From positions 1-64,000 of the forward strand of contig CANTFK010000705.1 in the NCBI GenBank assembly GCA_947646735.1: a stretch of 64,000 bases of DNA. Reading direction: 5' to 3'. The notes beneath the pieces were generated by a model. That model worked only from the letters and a program-made list of their open reading frames with translations. It had not been told where the DNA came from and did no database searches. This document shows positions 22,419-32,330 of the stretch, piece after piece; position 1 is the first letter of the stretch, and each line of letters starts with the position of its first letter. The DNA is from Peronospora farinosa (taxonomy: Eukaryota; Oomycota; Peronosporomycetes; Peronosporales; Peronosporaceae). The position numbers and the translations under genes are program-made.

Positions 22419-24470
22419 ACGTTCTCGGGAGACGCTGATGCGTATGTGACATACTAACTAAACAGAAGCCCGACTAGCGCAAACTTTAAGCGCAAATCCC
22501 CAATTGAAGTCCTAACGAATCGAGCTTTAGATCTACGCGACATTGTCGTCTTTGGTTAGCATCGCACGGTGTACCATGATCAATGAAAGGACTCGTTCGT
22601 CTACGCGCTTAAGTCGGCACCATCGTTGGTCAAAGCCATAAGACGAAAGGGTTCCGTGTTTACTTGCGCAAGAACAACGCTGCTGTCTTCACACAAGATG
22701 TCAAGAACATCGAGACAATGCCAACAGCGCAAAGAGCACAATTGCAGCGCGAGCTCGAGATCGACGACCGAGCAGATGCGAACACCAGCAACGACGCTCA
22801 AGAGCCAGTGCGAGCGACGCAACGTGAGCACAAGGCGTTTGACAAGAAGCCAAATAAAAATTATAAGTGGACAATACATCCGATCTCCTCACGTGCAGCG
22901 TCGAAGAAGTCCGCTACGAGCCAAGACGAGGCCGCTCGTAGCACCGACGTGGTGAGCCACGTGTTCGAACCCTATCCAAAGAGCTACCGCGAAGAGATCA
23001 AGAGAACGCAGTGTTTGGATTGAAAGAAGGCTATTTAGGAGGAGCTCGCGGCTCGCGAGTCCATCGACGTTTGGACAGTTGTCCGTCGTCCGAGCAGCAG
23101 CAACGTCTTGCATTCCAAGTGGGTCTTTAAGACTAAAACGACCGCGGACGGTGAGCTCAAACGTCGCAAAGCCCGCTTACTGCATGTGGAAACGAGCAAG
23201 TTCTGGGCCCTGAATACTTCCTGACCTTTGCTGCGGTCATGGATATGTCCACAGTGAAAGTGATCCTGGCACTTGCTGCGACGTGGGGCGTCCCGGCTCA
23301 GCACGTTGACATACCGAATGCGTAAGTCGCAGCGTCGAAAGATCCGCACCTCGAGATCTTACTGCACATCCCAAACGGCATGGACGTACCAGCGGCGCGC
23401 ATGCGCGAGCTTGGCGTCACGAGCACGAATGACCTGGCTTTAGAGCTACGCAAAAGTCTCTATGGTCTCAAACAGGCCGGCCGACGCTGGAGTCAGCTGT
23501 TGCATCATCGACTCGTCGAAGGCGGGTACACGCAGTGCATCAGCGACACTACAGGTGAGTGGACACGGAGCTCGTGATTGCAGGAGTCTACGTCGACGAC
23601 AAACTTGTCACTGGAATGTCTACGGCAATCGCAAAGCAGTTTTTCGACGTGATGCAGTGCCTATCGATCGAAAACCTCGGTCCAGTTGCGAAATTCCTCG
23701 AAATGCGTGTGAACAAGACGGCAAGTGGGAGTTACGTTGGACCAAGAGGAGGCCATCGTCGAGTTGCTACAAGAGCATGGACTAAAAGACTCGAATACCA
23801 CGCGTTCGCCAATTGGAGCAGACGTGTATGGTATGCAAGATGCTGAAAGAGAACTACTTGACAGGCAAGCACGCGCCGATCCGGTCGTTCCAGTCTCAAC
23901 TCGGCTCGATACTTTTAATCACACGATGCACGAGACCAGACGTGTCGTTTGCAGTACACAAAGCAACACGACAGACGCACCAACCGCGTGTGCACGACTG
24001 GGAAATAGCCAAGAGGATCTCATGATACGTGAAGGGGACGATCGTAATGAAGATCGATATGGTGCCAGAGCGCGACGCGGGCGACGTACCGACGCTCGAG
24101 TCGTTCAGTGATGCAGACTTTGCAGCAGACAAACAGGATCGCAAGTCTATCACCGGCGGCGTTGTGCGACTCAACGGTATGGTTGTGAGCTGGTGCGCTA
24201 AGAAGCAAGGTGGCGTCACACTCAGCACCATGGAAGCTGAATTCGTGGCTGCATCCGAAGTGGCACGGGAGCTGCTAGGAATCCGTAACTTGCTGCGTGA
24301 CATCGGCATGGAACCAGAACTATTAATGACGATGCGCATCTATAATTAGGCCGCTATTTGCCAGGCGAAGCGACATCAACTAAAGCGAAACACATTCGAC
24401 GTCCGATTGAAGTTTCTCTGTGACTGCGCTCGTCGCTGCGTGATCGAGGCTTAGCACGTGCACTTAAAAC
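22419..24470 (+). pseudogene. copia pol, second part: integrase C-end, RT, RNase H
   Basis: The reading resumes with FSGDADAYVTY, then a stop, then LNRSPTSANFKRKSPIEVLT, the usual copia integrase tail. A linker frame runs 22664-23023. RT pieces follow: ESIDVWTVVRRP, SKWVFKTKTTADGELKRRKA, LRKSLYGLKQAGRRWSQLL (23433-23490) and the catalytic YVDD at 23589-23600. RNase H (24029-24349) has DADFAADKQDRKSITGG and STMEAEFVAASEVARELLG. Numerous frame changes show an inactive copy. Confidence 0.88.
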
Positions 24471-24586
24471 TTAGCTGGCAGACTTGCTCACCAAGGTGGT
24501 CTATCCGCCCAAGATGGCAACGCTACGAGGGCTGCTATGTGTTGGCTAGTACGCCAAGAGGTAAGACACAGGTGCCCAAGTAGGAG

Positions 24587-24916
24587 TGTTAAAAAAAAGT
24601 CGCTCTGTGTGAATGCATGATCGCAGTGGTTGCATTGAAGATGCGAAAAGTAAGTATCGGGCACACTGAGTTCCAGTACGCAGGGAGAAGAGAGAAGCAG
24701 ACGACTTACGGCAGCAGTCGCGATGGCGTGTGCGACGCCGTGAGCAGTTGAGACGAGTGGAAGGATCGTGTGACTTTTGGATCGTATGGTGCAAGCGCAG
24801 TGAGAAGGTTGCATGAGTGGTAGTGAAGAGCTATCGAGCGAGAGAGACCGACAGATAGTGAGCGCGAAGAACTGTGTAATGAATGCCAGAATCCAAGTTA
24901 CCTTCTACAACGTACA
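24587..24916 (+). repeat. copia 3' LTR
   Basis: The LTR starts TGTTAAAAAAAAGTCGCTCTG and ends CAACGTACA. It is paired with 12216-12544 and followed by CTCTA, the right target duplication. Confidence 0.85.
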
Positions 24917-26560
24917 CTCTACTCATTGTGCGCGTCCATCGGTCATTGGTCAGTGCGTTGGCGAATGTAATGGCCTATATCAACTAACTATATGGCATCT
25001 CTACCTTCAAAGAGATGCAAGTACAATATTATAAGCTATTATATTATTAGCGAATATTATTAGTTATAATACTATTTTATTGACACTTTATATAAGTTTC
25101 AATATTATTTAACAAAGTCACCATGCGTCTCGTTTATACATGAACACACGTCGCATTCGCATGTGTTTTTGCGTACCGCAACGTTTTTATCGAGTAGCAA
25201 AAATGGATGGCAATCATTCTCCTCAAATGGACGTTGTGCATAACAAGAATCGATAGAAAGCCAACGGTCTAGCAGTCAAGCAATAGTTTAGACACAACTG
25301 GGGACAATGACAACACACATGGAAAGTAATTATAAAATGCATCAATAGTTGCCCTGAGTAATATCGCTTCTGATCGGAGTTTTGTGTGAAAGTTTCCGTG
25401 TCGTTGCGTGCTTTGCTAGGGTATTGAACAAAACATGGTGAGCACAAATGATCAAACGCAGGCTTTGTGTGACTTTGATCAAGTTCACGGAAACACGATG
25501 AAGAACGTGTGGAACGAAATCTTGGACTCGCATAGAGTAGAGAAACGATGTAGACGGGCACTTCTACGAAGTTGCCTCGTTCTACTAGCACACACCTTCA
25601 GCACAAGCGAGGAAGCGGTTAGACCGTCTTACCTTCGCGTGCGAGGGTGGTTAGGAGGTTGGTCGACTGCTTAAGCAGTCGTACCACCATTTGCCTCTCG
25701 CTTGAGCGAGAGTGCAACGAACTTCTAAGACAAGAAGGCACCGACGTCACGTAGAAGCTTTTCAGCTTCTCGTGCGTGATGCTTCGGTGTTTAGCAAATT
25801 CAAGACTGATTTATATTTAATAGAATTTAACTAAATATAAATCTAATTACTGATTGGTTAATATGTAATAATGGGTGCCATCTCTATAGATGCGCATCCC
25901 AACGTGCGAGCTTAAATATATTTAAGCGCGCTCAATGACGTTACTGACTGACGTCATTTAATGACGCCTAGTCCCAGCTGGGCGTCATCCCCATCAATGT
26001 GAATACACCTAGTGTATATCACATACGCAAGGGTGTGACACATGGTGTGTCTGTAAGAAGTTGGTAGTAGTGTTGCTGCACTTGTTGCAGAAGATGTAGA
26101 AGTAAAAAAGGTGATATATATTAAGCATTAACTTTTCTCGTTCGTTGATACTTACACATGTATGCGAAACCGACTGCAACTACAGTTCACGTCTATCCCG
26201 CTCCGTCTCATCTGTTACGACATCGACAAGACGATGTGGTAATCTCGTCGCCTCGTCCCATATGTCGCAACATCCTGATGGCGATATCGTCGCCTCATCC
26301 CATCTGTCAGCACGTCAAGTCTGTTTAGTCAATCAGGTAAGGTTGTTAATTACCGCGTAACAGGGTATTGCCCTTGACCTTCACGACCTGTCAACAACAA
26401 TAGTGTCTAACAGTGTCTCACCCGAGCGACAGGTCTTAAATACTTACGTACCTGTTGAGACCTGCCCGTTCAGTATCGCATACTTAACGGGTACGTGTAA
26501 CGTTGAGACCGTTACAAACGGTCTCAAACCCAATTCCGATCAAATTAGTCAACTCAAGCC
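24917..26560. repeat. hairpin-rich repetitive non-coding DNA
   Basis: 24917-25035 matches 4061-4176 in inverted orientation. Further right there are many short perfect palindromes or stem-loops: CGACTGCTTAAGCAGTCG at 25664-25681, CTCTCGCTTGAGCGAGAG at 25695-25712, an AGAAGCT stem at 25753-25770, GCTTAAATATATTTAAGC at 25910-25927, a GACGTCA-type pair near 25935-25957, and an 11-base stem with a 3-base loop at 26503-26527. No gene is supported; short frames at 25435 and 26145 resemble nothing known. Confidence 0.5.
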
Positions 26561-27375
26561 TCGGCCTTTCTCCACTTCGAAGGGAATCTTATCTCGCAGG
26601 AGCCGAAGTGGATGGGGTAATGTCTCGGGCATACCACTCGCGTAGCCACAGGGCGTACGCCGGGAGACCAGGGGAAGTTACTACGGCGGGTGGCATCCCC
26701 GCAAACGCAGATAACGCTTCGGCGATCGCAACTCAGTTTGACGATAAGCTTTTTGCAATCGGTAAACTTTAAGGGTAGGACTATATGCTCCTACGTTAGA
26801 GAAACTTGGTACAAGACACTATTGTTAAGCAGTAGATGGAATAGCACAGTTATCGTAGCCAACACGAGACTTATCGTACGGTATGTCTTCGTATTGTATT
26901 TGCCGCGTCTATTACTTCACTAACAAGTTAAATCTGTGACCGTGTGTGTAAAAAAAATACTGTATGTATGCTTTACAAGGTTTTTCTGAAAGGTCCAAGC
27001 CACACTCAATAAGCTAAAGAACTTGCTAGCGAAAGTTGGGAGTGAGAGTCGGGCTAACGCAACAGCTGAACCTAATGGCGCGGTCCGTGCTTGTACAGCA
27101 AACAACCTTTTGGATGTAAGGAGGAACTAATACTATAAAGTGTAAGAATGAAGATTGAGCGGCTGAACGAGTACTGCCACGATCTGGTCCAGCTACAGCT
27201 GTAGACGCTGACAAGCATCTCTCGTCTTCGACTAAATGCAGCAGCTGTAAGACTTTTCGGCATTGCTCTTCAAACAGCCGGCCGAGGTAGTAGTATCATA
27301 GCCACAAAACGATTGGTTGCTACTGCTACTGTTTCGAGATTGAGACCTGTCACATAAACCATCTTGCTCTGCGTC
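26561..27375. other. intergenic, no supported gene
   Basis: Only short frames were seen on both strands. The segment is the 3' flank of the minus-strand gene ending at 27376. Confidence 0.4.
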
Positions 27376-28749
27376 TCACTGGTTCTGGCTCTGCAGCGCT
27401 GCAAGTTCTTCCTGAAGACCCATGACATACTTTGCCATCTCATCTGGCGACGTACACGACTTCAAGATCATATCGCGCAACGCCAAGCGTGCCGAAGTGA
27501 CATTCGGATCCTCTAAAGTAGTAAAAAGTGAATGCCGAGTCACAGTTGATGTCATCTTCACCTTCATCGGCGATCCTGTCAACGTCATCGTCAAATGGTC
27601 CGAGCTCCCGCCCTGACTGGAGGGAAACTCCGCGTGCAGCAACTTCTTGTTATGAGGAGAAGTAGACGCCGTCGAGCTCGAATACGAAGACACTGCAACG
27701 CTAGTAGGCGACACAGGTCTTCCCATACACAGCAAGTCTGCCTTCTGCTTTGCATTTCCAATTCCATGAGCATCCGGCGAAGCTGGTCCCATGGCCTGCT
27801 CCTCAGCATCAGCCAACGCCTCACCCTCAGCATCAGCCAAAGCCTGCCCCTCAGCATCAGCTAAAGCCTGCCCCTCAGCATCAGCCAAGGTAGCACGAAG
27901 ACCAACGCGCTTGCACCCTCCCGCACGAATATGCACGAGAACATAATTCCCCTTCTCGCCAGTCCCTTTGTCATCAGCAAGCATGACGGCATGCATGCGG
28001 AACACCTTCTTCTTTGCAGCAACGTCCGTTGCACGACTATAGCATGTAGCTGTAATGTAGCGTACAACAGGTTGTTTCTTAGGCAGTCCAGTAACAAAGC
28101 TCATCTTCCGCCATTCAAAGTCCTTGCTCGGCTCTTTCTTGGCTCCTTTGCCCGCAGGCTTCTTGCCTGTAGAGGTTGAAGTAAGAGTTGTTTCATCCGC
28201 TGTCTTTTTCTTACGAGGAAAACCAAAGGAACCCTTTCCCAACAAGCGAGAGCACTTCAGGAAATACATACAAGATACTGGTTGACTATATATAAACTCA
28301 GGATGCAGTGGAACGCCACGAGGGTCCACTCCAAGATCGTCGTATACTGGTATTTGAAGCTCCGTCCTGGGCGTAAAGAAGATGTCGTGGTATTGCTTGG
28401 CTGAAGGCCAGGGCGTCTTGTCCTCGAGCTCAATCTCCTCCTCTGTCTCTATAATCTGTTGTTCCTGTTCCTGATTGGCAGTCGATACACATGACAGCAC
28501 ATTAAGTGAAGCATCAGCAACAACGCCCTCGTTGCGCTGTTTCTGTGCAGCCAACAGCTCCGCAAGTCCAGGCAGCATCATCAAACGTGGCGTCTTCACG
28601 GGAGACACTCGCGTTGACAGCGCATTATGGTCGATCTCTGGAGTGCGCGGCCGCTTGCGACGAATTAGTCGAAAGTCAGGCGTGTTTACGTCGTTTTTCT
28701 CGTTCTTGGAGTGCTTTTGACGATGTGTGGTTGGCGCTACGTAATCCAT
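27376..28749 (-). CDS. hypothetical protein with ADAEGQAL repeats, 457 aa
   Basis: This is a complete single frame with an ATG at 28747-28749. I do not recognise a domain. The N-terminus is basic (RLIRRKRPRTPE), with possible SP/TP phosphosites. The middle has a well-structured section (WPSAKQYHDIFFTPRTELQI, then FEWRKMSFVTGLPKKQPV and the strand-like YVLVHIRAGG) interrupted by a Lys-rich linker. About residues 290-320 are four tandem copies of an eight-residue unit ADAEGQAL (DNA about 27790-27890). A Ser-rich stretch follows, and the C-terminus ends in a likely coiled coil (MGLQEELAALQSQNQ). The composition suggests a nuclear or regulatory protein, but that is inference. An initiator-like GCTCATTC lies about 55 bp upstream. 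Confidence 0.8.
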   Translation of the reverse strand: MDYVAPTTHRQKHSKNEKNDVNTPDFRLIRRKRPRTPEIDHNALSTRVSPVKTPRLMMLPGLAELLAAQKQRNEGVVADASLNVLSCVSTANQEQEQQIIETEEEIELEDKTPWPSAKQYHDIFFTPRTELQIPVYDDLGVDPRGVPLHPEFIYSQPVSCMYFLKCSRLLGKGSFGFPRKKKTADETTLTSTSTGKKPAGKGAKKEPSKDFEWRKMSFVTGLPKKQPVVRYITATCYSRATDVAAKKKVFRMHAVMLADDKGTGEKGNYVLVHIRAGGCKRVGLRATLADAEGQALADAEGQALADAEGEALADAEEQAMGPASPDAHGIGNAKQKADLLCMGRPVSPTSVAVSSYSSSTASTSPHNKKLLHAEFPSSQGGSSDHLTMTLTGSPMKVKMTSTVTRHSLFTTLEDPNVTSARLALRDMILKSCTSPDEMAKYVMGLQEELAALQSQNQ

Positions 28750-28800
28750 CTGACGGTCTCTTGTGTCTCTTCGACGGTGACTTTTGTAATGAAACGCTTT

Positions 28801-28808
28801 GAATGAGC
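28801..28808 (-). promoter_or_regulatory. oomycete-type initiator candidate
   Basis: The minus strand reads GCTCATTCAAAGCGTTTC, close to the oomycete core promoter pattern GCTCATTYYNCAWTTT at its Inr half. It lies about 55 bp upstream of the ATG at 28749. The flanking half is imperfect. Confidence 0.4.
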
Positions 28809-29043
28809 TAGGATGAGTCTTTCCAACGTGGCCGTAAACTAGATTGCATACAAATTGTCATATGCGGGAACGGAAAGTTGCTTTGTTCCCCTCGCAGAAG
28901 CGGGATTCACTTGATGGCATCTTTGTAGATACTTGTTACGTAATCCAAAAATACTTTAGTCTGCGAGACGAGTACACTGAATCCCAGACATTTAGTCCAC
29001 AGATTTAGTCACACACAAAAACTGATGGATTTTTGGATTTGTG

Positions 29044-29930
29044 TCAATGATTTGAAGACAAACGCAATACCGCAGTTGTCCGACCTTCAAACAATTCTCT
29101 CGTTAAGTCTAGTGACGAGAGCGACAACAAGAAGGTTGTCAGGATAGGTTGGCGAGTTATAGCATCAATAAAAAGAACAGGATCGAATGGAGACGCCAGT
29201 AAAAGAAGAACTTGCTTCAGCAAGATGCCGTGCTTAACATGAAAAATGGTCCTTACATCCCTCGAAAAAATTTGTAGCACAGATTCATCATTCGTGACAT
29301 CAGATGTAATGGAGGCCATTTGCAAGGCACAAAGAAGATGCTGCTTTTAGCCGACACAGCGCCTACACTTGTCCAGGCAGATTCCAACGTGTCCAAAAAG
29401 CGTCATGCTCATAAGCACAAAAAGAGGATGATAACAGCAGCAATAAAGGATGATAAAAGCAGCCGAAGTTAGGTTCAAGCTTGCGATTAGAGAAGCGCCG
29501 GCCTGACACGAAAAAAGATTTCGCGTGAAAAGTAACATGTGCTGTCCCTTTGTACGCTAAAACAATCCAAGTATTGAGTAGCAAGGAGCAAGCAAAATTT
29601 GTACAGGACAGTGGCGAACGTCTGCCTCGAGTAAATGACGATTAGCACCAATATAATATGCGGGAGACCCCGTTGAGTTGTTGTATACGCCAGTCGCACA
29701 CGATGTTTTCGGCAGGGGTAGATGCTACCGCTACAACGAACAGCATTACAATATGGTCCACGTCGCCCAATGGTAAAGTCAAAGCGAACGCATTGACCAG
29801 GGACACACACACGATCACCGCAGAAAATGGCGCAACAGTTCAGAACGGATACCGCAAGCTTTGCTCGATGTGAACAAAGCAATACGTTGCCAAGACTAAA
29901 AGTGCGAGCGAATAGACTCAGATCATATTC
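29044..29930 (-). pseudogene. decayed multi-span membrane protein gene
   Basis: The minus strand shows consecutive hydrophobic segments in alternating frames: SAVIVCVSLVNAFALTL with VMLFVVAVAS (about 29880-29690), SLIASLNLTSAAFIILYC and HPLFVLMSMTLFGHVG (about 29500-29370). After one in-frame TAA (29347-29349) the same frame continues with GILLKQVLLLLASPFDP and ILTTFLLSLSSLDL to the stop at 29044. The consistent hydrophobic pattern suggests one membrane protein gene with frameshifts, or unrecognised introns. I cannot name the family. Confidence 0.4.
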
Positions 29931-30157
29931 GTGATGATGCGCTGCACACCGCGTGATACCCTTGTCGTCAGTCTGACTAGTTCGTAGTTTTGCTGGTACC
30001 CATCGTTGGCTGGGTCTTCAAGTAAACGGCTACCCGACTTGAACTCCTCATTACCTTGGATAAACATGACCAGCATAAACTGAAGATACTATGCGCAACT
30101 TGATATCAGTAGCTAGTATTTTATCTTCAGCCGTTTCTGTGTGCAAACCACACCGAT

Positions 30158-30475
30158 ATGGTCATAAAGCCGCAGATTCTGGTCTTCGTCAATCTACAGC
30201 TTTTAGTCATCCTATTGAGCATGAATGCAACGCTACTGTATCGAACGCATTTACACATTGGATCATCTGACGGAGGCTTTTTTGGGGTGGACCATTACCC
30301 GTTGCCACAAAGTAGCCAAGTCAAAAACCTCACTGTAATAAGAAGAGGCTTCCCATCGTACAAGTCATTCAGCCTCGCACGCTCATACGTCTATCAATCA
30401 AAGGGAAGGGATAGTTACTGTAAACCGCGGCATTGCACTAGAGACTATGGTGTTTGTCTAATATCCTTTCCGTAG
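30158..30475 (+). CDS. small ORF with N-terminal hydrophobic segment, 105 aa
   Basis: The frame starts at ATG 30158. Residues about 7-25 are hydrophobic (ILVFVNLQLLVILLSM), followed by a basic, Cys-containing tail (three Cys near the end). It could be a small secreted or anchored protein, but I see no known motif and no RXLR-type signature. A GTAAGT follows the stop directly, so the frame may be a first exon whose stop is fortuitous. Weak call. Confidence 0.22.
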   Translation: MVIKPQILVFVNLQLLVILLSMNATLLYRTHLHIGSSDGGFFGVDHYPLPQSSQVKNLTVIRRGFPSYKSFSLARSYVYQSKGRDSYCKPRHCTRDYGVCLISFP

Positions 30476-30613
30476 GTAAGTTTAAATCTTCTTTTGGCAC
30501 AATTCGATGGTGTCAATAAGACATCTTGACGTTGTTCACCTATCTAGGCTGAGCTTCACTTTGCTAAGAAGCTTTATTGTGAGCATTTTTCTAAAGGTCC
30601 ATGGGCGTAGACT

Positions 30614-30671
30614 TATGTTTTGTCAACAAGCAGTGGGTTGCTTGCTACACACTGCTTGTTGACAAAACATA
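30614..30671. repeat. perfect 22-bp inverted repeat with 14-base loop
   Basis: Arms 30614-30635 and 30650-30671 are exactly complementary (first arm TATGTTTTGTCAACAAGCAG plus TG). The loop is GGTTGCTTGCTACA. It lies in a gene-free interval and would form a stable hairpin in either strand's RNA. Confidence 0.9.
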
Positions 30672-31004
30672 CCTTTTGCCCCAGGCCTTAGCTACATTAT
30701 TGTACTTGTACACCTTCGAGCGAGATCCGCTCAGGTAGGTCGACTAACGTTTGTTAGAGATCTATAATAGCAAGAAAGAATCTTGCCGAGCTGTGATCGT
30801 TTCTATACCGACGGCTATGACTTGCCAATGGTGCTGATAGTAGCGCGATCATTGTGTTTTGGTGTAATACATGTTACTTTTGGTGCTTACGAGCCTTACG
30901 GTAGCAAGTAGAAGAATGCAGGATGTGGGTACAGCAGGTTCAGATTGTCTATTTACACGGTGTTAACTATGTGCAAGATCTCTGGAATGTCCTGAGCCAG
31001 GATG
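30672..31004. other. intergenic, no supported gene
   Basis: I see no open frame of note and no motif I can assign. Confidence 0.4.
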
Positions 31005-31774
31005 TCAGTGCCTGATGGCCCAGCGGTATATCGTGGCTGACCACCGTAGAACTCGGTAGCCGCTCTCACGCAATTCAATGCAAGCATAAAGCAAGTCACC
31101 ATGTGTAGCTGACGCAATTTTTCGACGCTCTCTCTTTACGATTGCTCGGAGCTGACAAAGACACGAGGCCCAAAAACTGGCGATGCTGCTGGGAATGTGG
31201 AGTGTGACAGCCTTGAAGGCGGCTGCATATATGTCTACCCCAATTCGTGTTTGGCATGTCGTCGCGAGGACATGCCAAATTTGTGTCCAGACGCGTTCGG
31301 CTTCATTGGCGTCATCCTGAAATCGGTCCGCTAGGATTTTCGTGCGGTGCTCGGGCGTGCCGTCAACTCGTCGACTGGCACAAGCTCCCAGAAAGTTTTG
31401 GGTCAATTGATAGGTGACTTTCTGCCCGGTCCAGTCATCAATGAGTTTCTCTAAAGCGCTGCAGCGCAATCACATTCCCAAAACAGATGGACAATGGTCT
31501 CCTTCCTGCCGCTGCAATCCGGTGTCTTTTTGCAACTAGTGTCTTCGTTTCTCACGGCGTAATACAGATCTAATTGTCTCCTCGTCACCCGGTTCCCTGT
31601 CGAGGCTTGATATGGAGTGAGACCATTACTATGATCCCACACTTGTTCAAATAGCGCGAATAATCGCATGTCTATTAAATGGCAAACTGTCAGTGAGCTC
31701 CGGCAGTAAGCCATGGTATAACCAGTGTATTCTATCATCAACTTGGTGCAGAGTGACAGGGCGGGTTTGGCCAT
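31005..31774 (-). pseudogene. LINE-type reverse transcriptase C-terminal relic (zf-RVT region)
   Basis: The frame 31451-31774 includes QLDLYYAVRNED and the zinc-binding pattern DCSGRKETIVHLFWECD. The pattern C-x-n-ETI-x-HLFW-x-C is typical of the region after the RT domain in non-LTR retrotransposons. After one frameshift near 31460 the text continues (31005-31469) with ALEKLIDDWTGQ. No RT palm is present, so this is a 5'-truncated, decayed copy, as is usual for LINEs. Confidence 0.65.
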
Positions 31775-32330
31775 GTTCGATCTCCGTTTAGTGGCCTACG
31801 ATGATGCCTTCGGTGAGAATCCTCCAGCGATAGCTTTTGCAAACTCGGTCGAAAGCGCAGTGGCGATGTCGAGTGCCATTTTTCCCGATGAGCAAGTCCG
31901 TGGATGGGAGAACAGGAGGGCTATTGCCCACCGTCAAAGTTTCGCGTCCGAACGACGGCCGGGTGGAAGGAAATAAGTACAGCATCCATGTATTCAGATA
32001 TTAGTGATTACGATGTTAAATTCAGCTCGAATACATGTACAGTCGTCTCATACATGTGCCTGTCGTGCTACCATATGAGTCAGCAAACTTCAAAGGAAGT
32101 TAGGTGTCATGCTATACCAGCTGACTTCTCCGCTTGCACGGCAATTTCTCGTGAGTCAAATCGACAAACTACATACATCTCGGTAGAGACGAGTAAAGCA
32201 AAAGCCAGTCAACTATCTTGAGCTGATAGTTTGTAAGAAAAAAAAGTAGTGAAGACTTTGTGATCGTCTCACTCTCGTGTTGACTTGAGTCGATCGGGGT
32301 ACGCTGAATCTATTTTCTTTAGTGTTGAAA
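31775..32330. other. intergenic; upstream region of the pseudokinase gene
   Basis: No gene is supported. TCACTCT at 32269-32275 fits the initiator pattern YCAYTYY, 56 bp before the ATG, and may be the start site of the next gene. Frames at 31725-31976 and 31904-32221 look random. Confidence 0.35.

Larger units (their letters stand above)
12216..24916 (+). mobile_element. Ty1/copia retrotransposon, degenerate, split by a nested gypsy
   Basis: The element has copia order on the plus strand: LTR, gag with zinc knuckle, protease, integrase, RT, RNase H, LTR. The two LTRs (12216-12544 and 24587-24916) are flanked by CTCCA (12211-12215) and CTCTA (24917-24921), a five-base target duplication with one change. 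The polypurine-like GTAGGAG precedes the right LTR. The integrase reading is cut at 14916 and resumes at 22414-22418, on either side of the reverse-oriented gypsy A1. Every domain carries stops or frameshifts, so the element cannot move on its own. Confidence 0.9.

Noticed and set aside
30158..30475. RXLR-type secreted effector
   Set aside because: The frame has a hydrophobic N-terminus but no RXLR or EER motif, and no other frame in the window shows one in a convincing position.
31725..31976. 83-codon plus-strand frame
   Set aside because: It lies partly antisense to the LINE relic and has random-looking composition.
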